Shown here piece after piece: positions 58,504 through 64,000 of a DNA stretch of 64,000 nt. Every line of letters starts with the position of its first letter. The first letter of the stretch is position 1. The DNA comes from Selaginella moellendorffii (Eukaryota > Streptophyta > Lycopodiopsida > Selaginellales > Selaginellaceae): contig NW_003314298.1 in NCBI RefSeq assembly GCF_000143415.4, forward strand, positions 727,014 to 791,013, read 5' to 3'. The notes beneath the pieces are model-generated. The model had not been told where the DNA came from and ran no database searches. It was given only the letters and a program-made list of their open reading frames with translations. A program made the translations under genes and the position numbers.

Positions 58504-60492
58504 TCAGCGCTTACGGGCCAAGGATGACGGAAAGTCCTTCTGAAGCTTTGCTCTCTCCCCTCTAAAACTTCCATCTTTCTCGAGCTTTCCTAGCATGAGC
58601 TTGCACAAACTCCAGCTGGGGTTGACCACATTGCAAAAGGCCACAAAATAATCGAGTATCTCTTCATGGGAGTCTCCAAACTTTGCTAGCATGCGTTCCA
58701 AGGTCTTGGGGAATGCCCGGCCGCGAGGATCCCTCACCACTACCAAGTCAAATAGCTTTCGGCTGATCAGAGAATCGTAATCTTTTGATTGGACAGCCTC
58801 CTCCAGCATGTCGTCTAGAACGTCCGGGCCAAGTGACTCCATGAGAACCCCCAGAGCATCGCGGCCAGAATTGCTCCTCAAACAATCCAGAACTAATTGG
58901 CCCTTGAAAGGATTCAAGGATTTGATGCTCACACCCCTGAGTTTGGCCTCCTTGACGACCATGACAGCATCCTCAAAACTCTTGGTTTTGTTGTACAGCA
59001 TCGCGTAAACCTTTGCAGGCTCATCGAACATTATATCGGGAAGAAGATCAAGCGCTGTTCTTGGAGAAACCTTATTAATGCTCCTCTCGAAAGCCCTGTG
59101 GTGTTTGTGTACGTTTAGTTTGACACCCTTTGCTCGTGCCGCAATAATAACTCGGTGAGCAAACTCTAGATCCCCCTTTTCTGAAGCCACGGACAAAGCA
59201 AACCTGTAGTTCTTTGAAGTAGCAGTTAAATGCGGGTGCTCTTCAACCATGGCATAAAACAGGTCTTTGATGCTCCATTCCGGAAGTCTGGATAGCTCAA
59301 AAAGCTTAAACCCGCGCTTGTAACCCAATTTCTTCATCAACTCCAGCTTCTGGACAATCTTACTGCGAGATACTTTCGATTTGAGGGAGCTTTCTAGCAC
59401 ACTCGCGAATGCCGCTTGGTCACAACCTTCGTTGAGAAGCTCCAGAGCTGTAGCCACGAGGCCTTGCTTCAGGAACTCTTTTGCTTCATTTGGAGTTGCG
59501 CTTTCCAGCGGCACTTCAACTTGAGATGCAGAGAGCAAAAGTTCTACGGTCTGATGAAACATTCGCCACTTTTTACTTCGTACCAAAAGCTCGAGGATCA
59601 CACCACCTTTAAAATCCCGCAGTATGTTGATTTTTTTCACCATGCTCTTGTCCTCTAGGCAATCCAGCTCTTTCAGGAAACTAAGCACACATTCATCCTG
59701 TGCAACGTCGTAGTCACAATGAGAGAGCTGTTTTGCTACTGTTTTCAGTGGATTCAACGTTGTAACACCCACACCCTTGGCCTCTCTTGCAATCGAAAGG
59801 GCGTCGTCCAGATCCCAACTGTAATCAAGCAATATCTGGTAAGCATCTTTGGACGCCCCACACAAATCCAACACTTTCTGCTTCCAGAAGTTGTCATTCT
59901 TGTGGTTGCAAATGCAGTGCCTCAAGTATTCCAGATCCACCATCAATTGGACACCCTGGGCTTTTGCTTCCATAACAACGGAATGGTAGAAATCCAAATC
60001 GTAATCAGTGGACCTATGCTTGACGAGTTCTACCACCTTTTCATACCCTTTGAATTTCACAAGCTTTTGCGGATGTTTCTTCATCATTCCCAGGAAAACC
60101 TTTCTGACTGCATTGGTTTGCGAGAACGCATCTCCAAACAGCTCAACTCTGCACCAGTAATCAGCATCCCTCACCTCTGAAAGAAACCTGAGCTCGAGAT
60201 TGGGATTCCGTAGCAGCTCCGAGTATAGAGGCTCGTCGCACTTGTCCATGATTTTGAAAGCCATGGCCAGGCAATCTTCCTCCACAAGCCTGGACACAAG
60301 CTTATCATGGCATCTGCCTTCGGTAAGCTTGTGAAACGCCATGGTGTGCAAAGGATTCGCCCTATGTAGTATCGCAGTGATGATCTCGTCGGAGAAACAA
60401 TCCTTACACTCTGAGTAGAGGCGGCCAAGTGCACTGCAAAGCTGCCGATCCAGATCCACGTTCTCTATCATCACCAACAACACGCTCTCCAT
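58504..60492 (-). CDS. Helical-repeat protein with internal duplication, family unknown
   Basis: Intronless, 662 residues from ATG 60492 (the frame is open 10 codons further but without ATG). No signal peptide or membrane segment. Predicted almost entirely helical. Two long segments align with each other: residues about 113-255 and about 391-537. Matching pairs are FLGMMKKHP / [22 protein letters not shown] / [13 protein letters not shown], and the repeat ends [20 protein letters not shown] / [20 protein letters not shown]. The A-x3-EAK-x-x-GV helix pairs recall degenerate PPR or other alpha-solenoid repeats, but the spacing is irregular and I cannot place it in a named family. It lacks an obvious transit peptide (N-terminus acidic, [15 protein letters not shown]). 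It is head-to-head with the DYW editing factor and may share its promoter. Confidence 0.75.
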   Translation of the reverse strand: MESVLLVMIENVDLDRQLCSALGRLYSECKDCFSDEIITAILHRANPLHTMAFHKLTEGRCHDKLVSRLVEEDCLAMAFKIMDKCDEPLYSELLRNPNLELRFLSEVRDADYWCRVELFGDAFSQTNAVRKVFLGMMKKHPQKLVKFKGYEKVVELVKHRSTDYDLDFYHSVVMEAKAQGVQLMVDLEYLRHCICNHKNDNFWKQKVLDLCGASKDAYQILLDYSWDLDDALSIAREAKGVGVTTLNPLKTVAKQLSHCDYDVAQDECVLSFLKELDCLEDKSMVKKINILRDFKGGVILELLVRSKKWRMFHQTVELLLSASQVEVPLESATPNEAKEFLKQGLVATALELLNEGCDQAAFASVLESSLKSKVSRSKIVQKLELMKKLGYKRGFKLFELSRLPEWSIKDLFYAMVEEHPHLTATSKNYRFALSVASEKGDLEFAHRVIIAARAKGVKLNVHKHHRAFERSINKVSPRTALDLLPDIMFDEPAKVYAMLYNKTKSFEDAVMVVKEAKLRGVSIKSLNPFKGQLVLDCLRSNSGRDALGVLMESLGPDVLDDMLEEAVQSKDYDSLISRKLFDLVVVRDPRGRAFPKTLERMLAKFGDSHEEILDYFVAFCNVVNPSWSLCKLMLGKLEKDGSFRGERAKLQKDFPSSLARKR

Positions 60493-60493
60493 G

Positions 60494-60607
60494 GATGCTT
60501 TAGGGCTTTTAGGGGGGACCAATTTTATTTGGAGGTTTAGGGTTTTTTGGCGTTTACTAAAGAATATTCGACACCCGCGTTTACAGGCTATTAGGGTTTA
60601 TGATGGA
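60494..60607. promoter_or_regulatory. Compact bidirectional promoter with telobox motifs
   Basis: TTTAGGG elements at about 60500, 60536-60546 (TTTAGGGTTTT) and 60591-60600 (TTAGGGTTTA) lie in the ~115 bp between the ATG of the helical-repeat gene (60492, minus) and the preferred ATG of the DYW gene (60608, plus). Confidence 0.5.
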
Positions 60608-63600
60608 ATGAGGAAGATTTCCTGCGCGCTGCGCTCGATCTCTCTTCCTGCTGGATCCAGAGCCAGGTATCTCTCATCGCAATCGATTCTATTCCCCGCG
60701 GCCGGAGCGGATCACGATTACTCGCGGCTCCTGCAAGAATGCCGGGGTGTGGAAGATCTTGCGAGAGGTAGGGGGATTCATGCCCGCCTAGCGCAGGAGA
60801 CAGGGCTGCTGGAGGAGTCGTTTTGCGTGGGGAACAATCTCGTCAGCATGTACAGCCGGTGTGGAAGCCTGGGCGACGCAGTTGCCGCGTTTGGGAAAAT
60901 CCGGGCGAGGAATGTGGTGTCCTGGAACGTGATGATCTCGGCCTACAGCAGCTACAAGAGCTTCCAAGAGGCGCTGGCGCTCTTCCACGCAATGCTGCTC
61001 GAAGGAGTGGCTCCAAACGCGATCACGCTGGTGGCGGTGTTGAATTCCTGCGGGAGTTTTCGCGAGCTCCGGGATGGGATTCTCGTGCATGCTCTCAGCT
61101 TGGAGCGGGGATTCTTCCAGAACACTTTGGTGGCCACCGCGCTTCTCAACATGTATGGGAAGTGTGGAACACTCTTGGATGCGCAGTCGGTCTTTGAAGA
61201 GATGGCCGAGAAGAACGTCGTGACTTGGAACGCGATGCTGGGGGTTTACTCTTTGCGAGGCTGCTGCTGGAAGCTCGCGGTGGAGCTCTTCACCAGGATG
61301 CTGCTCGAGGGTGTCAAGGCGAATGTCATCACTTTCCTCAACGTGCTCAACTCCGTGGTGGATCCCGACGCTCTTCGCAAAGGCAAGTTCATTCATTCTT
61401 GTGTCCGTGAGAGCGAGCATTCTCTGGATGTTTTCGTGAACACCGCACTGGTTAACACGTACACCAAGTGTGGCAGCTTGACTGACGCAAGGAAAGTTTT
61501 TGATGGAATGCCTTGCAGGAGTGTCGGTACTTGGAACTCGATGATTTCGGCGTATTCCATTAGCGAGCGCAGTGGAGAGGCTTTCTTCATTTTCCAGAGA
61601 ATGCAGCACGAAGGTGAGCGTTGTGATCGGGTGACGTTCCTCTCAATTCTCGATGCTTGTGTGAATCCAGAGAACCTCCAGCACGGGAAGCACGTCCGGG
61701 AAAGCATCAGCGAGACTAGTTTCGAGCTCGATCTATTCGTTGGGACGGCTCTCATCACCATGTATGCGAGGTGCCGGAGTCCGGAGAATGCAGCTCAAGT
61801 TTTCGGTCGAATGAAGCAGAAAAATCTCATCACCTGGAGTGCGATAATCACAGCTTTCGCTGACCATGGTCACTGCGGAGAGGCCCTACGCTACTTCAGG
61901 ATGATGCAGCAGGAAGGGATTCTTCCCAACAGGGTGACTTTCATCAGTCTTCTCAACGGATTCACAACTCCCTCCGGTCTCGAGGAACTCAGCCGGATCC
62001 ATCTCCTTATCACGGAGCATGGACTCGACGACACCACCACCATGAGCAACGCTCTTGTCAACGTTTATGGACGTTGTGAGAGTCCGGACGACGCAAGGAC
62101 AGTGTTCGATCAACTCGAGCTTCCGAATCTCATCTCGTGGAACTCGATGATTGGAATCTACGTGCAGTGCGAGAGACACGACGACGCTTTGCAGCTCTTT
62201 CGGACCATGCAGCAGCAAGGGATCCAACCAGACAGAGTAAATTTCATGACCATCTTGGGAGCCTGTACGATTGGCTCTCACGGAAGAACTCGCAAGTTAG
62301 TGCACCAATGCGTCGAAGAGAGTGGACTGGGAGGCTCGCCCCTGGTGCAAACATCCCTGGTGAACATGTATGCCAAAGCTGGGGAGCTCGATGTAGCAGA
62401 GGTGATCCTGCAAGAGATGGACGAGCAGCAGATAACCGCATGGAACGTCCTCATCAATGGGTACACACTACACGGGCGAAGCAGGGAAGCTCTGGAAACT
62501 TACCAAAGGCTCCAGCTCGAAGCCATCCCAGTGGACAAGGTTACCTTCATCAGCGTCCTCAACGCATGCACAAGCTCAACGTCTCTGGCCGAAGGCAAGA
62601 TGATCCATTCCAACGCTGTGGAGTGCGGCCTCGACTCCGACGTGATCGTGAAGAACGCACTGACCAACATGTACTCAAAGTGCGGCAGCATGGAGAACGC
62701 TCGCAGGATCTTCGACAGTATGCCCATCCGCAGCGCGGTGTCCTGGAACGGCATGCTCCAAGCCTACGCTCAACACGGAGAGTCCGAGGAGGTGCTCAAG
62801 CTTATCAGAAAAATGGAACAGGAGGGCGTGAAGCTCAACGGAATCACTTTCGTCAGTGTTCTCTCGTCGTGCAGCCACGCCGGTTTGATCGCAGAAGGCT
62901 GCCAATACTTCCACTCTCTGGGCCACGACAGGGGGATCGAAGTAAAGACCGAGCACTACGGCTGCCTCGTAGATCTTCTGGGAAGAGCAGGGAAGCTCCA
63001 GGAGGCCGAGAAGTATATCAGCAAAATGCCATCGGAACCAGAGATCGTTACCTGGGCCAGCCTTCTCGGAGCGTGCAGAGTTCACAAAGATCTCGACCGG
63101 GGAAAGCTCGCCGCGAGGAAGCTCCTCGAGCTGGATCCAGGCAACTCCTCGGCCAGCGTGGTTCTCTCCAACATCTACTCGGAGCGCGGAGACTGGAAGA
63201 ACGCTGCGAAGCTGAGAAGAGCCATGGCCAGCAGGCGAGTGAAGAAGGTCCCGGGCATCAGCTCGATCCAGGTGAAGAACAAAGTTCACGAGTTTCGAGT
63301 CCGGGACACGAGCCATCCTCGAGCAGCGGAGATTTACGACAAAGTGGAGGAGCTGTGCTTTGCGATGAGGGAGGCAGGCTACGTCCCAGACACAAAGATG
63401 GTGCTGCACGACGTGGACGAGGAGCAAAAGGAGAGCTTGCTGGCTTACCACAGCGAGAAGCTGGCAATCGCGTTTGGGTTGATAAGCACTCCGGAGAAGA
63501 GCTCGCTACACATCTTCAAGAACTTGAGAGTGTGCGAGGACTGCCACACGGCGACCAAGTTTATCTCCAAGATCACCGGGCGAGAGATCGTCGTCCGCGA

Positions 63601-63658
63601 CAACCACAGGTTCCACCACTTCAGGGATGGCTCCTGTTCGTGCAAAGATTACTGGTAA
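60608..63658 (+). CDS. DYW-type PPR protein, organellar C-to-U RNA editing factor
   Basis: Intronless. From ATG 60608 it is 1016 residues; an in-frame ATG at 60491 would add 39, but the downstream start gives a typical transit peptide ([20 protein letters not shown], basic and Ser-rich) and is preferred. A long array of PLS-type PPR motifs follows, about 20, with the usual LVNMYSKCG and VVSWNxMI signatures (for example [16 protein letters not shown] and [17 protein letters not shown]). Then come the E/E+ region (about residue 800-910) and a complete DYW deaminase domain: [14 protein letters not shown], the [12 protein letters not shown] zinc and catalytic motif, [12 protein letters not shown] and the terminal CSCKDYW. 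All Cys/His/Glu residues of the deaminase are present, so C-to-U activity is expected; the DYW:KP features linked with U-to-C editing are not seen. Telobox motifs lie upstream. Confidence 0.95.
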   Translation: MRKISCALRSISLPAGSRARYLSSQSILFPAAGADHDYSRLLQECRGVEDLARGRGIHARLAQETGLLEESFCVGNNLVSMYSRCGSLGDAVAAFGKIRARNVVSWNVMISAYSSYKSFQEALALFHAMLLEGVAPNAITLVAVLNSCGSFRELRDGILVHALSLERGFFQNTLVATALLNMYGKCGTLLDAQSVFEEMAEKNVVTWNAMLGVYSLRGCCWKLAVELFTRMLLEGVKANVITFLNVLNSVVDPDALRKGKFIHSCVRESEHSLDVFVNTALVNTYTKCGSLTDARKVFDGMPCRSVGTWNSMISAYSISERSGEAFFIFQRMQHEGERCDRVTFLSILDACVNPENLQHGKHVRESISETSFELDLFVGTALITMYARCRSPENAAQVFGRMKQKNLITWSAIITAFADHGHCGEALRYFRMMQQEGILPNRVTFISLLNGFTTPSGLEELSRIHLLITEHGLDDTTTMSNALVNVYGRCESPDDARTVFDQLELPNLISWNSMIGIYVQCERHDDALQLFRTMQQQGIQPDRVNFMTILGACTIGSHGRTRKLVHQCVEESGLGGSPLVQTSLVNMYAKAGELDVAEVILQEMDEQQITAWNVLINGYTLHGRSREALETYQRLQLEAIPVDKVTFISVLNACTSSTSLAEGKMIHSNAVECGLDSDVIVKNALTNMYSKCGSMENARRIFDSMPIRSAVSWNGMLQAYAQHGESEEVLKLIRKMEQEGVKLNGITFVSVLSSCSHAGLIAEGCQYFHSLGHDRGIEVKTEHYGCLVDLLGRAGKLQEAEKYISKMPSEPEIVTWASLLGACRVHKDLDRGKLAARKLLELDPGNSSASVVLSNIYSERGDWKNAAKLRRAMASRRVKKVPGISSIQVKNKVHEFRVRDTSHPRAAEIYDKVEELCFAMREAGYVPDTKMVLHDVDEEQKESLLAYHSEKLAIAFGLISTPEKSSLHIFKNLRVCEDCHTATKFISKITGREIVVRDNHRFHHFRDGSCSCKDYW

Positions 63659-64000
63659 AACGAAATGAATAATCATGCATTCTTTTTCTTTTATCCTTAT
63701 AGCTTACTTCACTTTTCTCCGGCAGTCACATCACTGAATATTCCAGTTCATTCTAAATAATGATACTCCTTTAGAAAGTATTTTCTTAAGTATTAAGACA
63801 TTCAATAGTATAAAAATAAAAGTACTTTAATTTTCTCCTTTTCTTTTTCATAGTTGACAGTGAAATTAAGTATTTAAAATATATTATTATATAGATAATA
63901 ACAAGAAAATTGGTACTAAATTTATAATTTCATAAAGAATATATATCAAATATTATGTGAAATGTTAAGATGCATTTCAAAGTAAATAGCTTAGATTCTT
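63659..64000. other. AT-rich 3' flank
   Basis: 3' UTR and spacer after the DYW gene. Nothing else recognised before the window ends. Confidence 0.5.

Noticed and set aside
60491-60607. Upstream ATG of the DYW gene as its main start
   Set aside because: The 39 extra residues lie in the telobox-rich promoter gap. The Met at 60608 is followed by a typical transit peptide, so the longer form is kept only as an alternative.
60788-61609. 273-codon minus-strand frame opposite the DYW gene
   Set aside because: Antisense shadow of the PPR repeats; His/Arg-rich with no recognisable domain.
62137-63672. 511-codon plus-strand frame inside the DYW gene
   Set aside because: It overlaps the DYW coding frame with shifted phase and has a shadow-like Arg/Gly/Ser composition.

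Overview
The window is nuclear DNA of a land plant, most likely a lycophyte such as Selaginella (inference). Reasons: plant-specific families (DYW-type PPR editing factor, LOB-domain factor, MCA mechanosensitive channel protein, patatin-like lipase, At1g61900-type GPI-anchored protein), very short introns of about 50-75 bp with clean GT..AG borders, an intronless DYW gene, compact gene-rich blocks separated by AT-rich spacers, and telobox motifs (AAACCCTAA) upstream of housekeeping genes. No bacterial, viral or organellar gene block and no intact transposon was recognised.

Layout. 1-8 kb: a truncated METTL13 (eEF1A methyltransferase) copy, a broken cyanovirin-N-homology (CVNH) gene, an F-box gene with a frameshift near its 3' end, then the intact 17-exon METTL13 gene. 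8-10.9 kb: AT-rich spacer. 10.9-12.7 kb: an 8-exon patatin-like lipase. 13.7-34.8 kb: a rearranged accessory region. It holds two copies of a segment of about 5.2-5.7 kb (13.7-18.9 and 23.8-29.5 kb), each with one intact F-box gene and one decayed gene of the At4g24610/At5g65440 family. Around them lie an inverted flank, two further broken F-box copies, and dispersed exon fragments of METTL13, of a DEAD-box helicase and of a PPR gene whose intact versions lie elsewhere in this window.

35-45 kb is conserved and dense: an intact P-class PPR gene, a WW-domain DEAD-box RNA helicase, a nuclear-encoded RecX-domain protein divergent from the helicase, and an MCA1/2 homologue. 45-52 kb holds a class I LBD transcription factor inside long microsatellite-bearing flanks. 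52-54.8 kb holds the GPI-anchored protein gene (with a 15-bp exon) and V-ATPase subunit G, convergent with each other. 55.5-58.3 kb is a degenerate P-loop ATPase gene, possibly Crinkler/RHS-like. 58.5-63.7 kb is a head-to-head pair: a 662-residue helical-repeat protein with a large internal duplication that I cannot assign to a named family, and a DYW-type PPR editing factor.

The genes do not form a pathway. Two themes recur: RNA handling (DEAD-box helicase, P-class PPR, DYW PPR, and possibly the helical-repeat protein), and local birth and decay of genes by segmental duplication, in which source genes and fragments can be compared directly. All exon borders were read by eye from splice signals and reading-frame continuity. 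For the fully spliced models the coding lengths sum to multiples of three; transcript data would be needed to confirm them.
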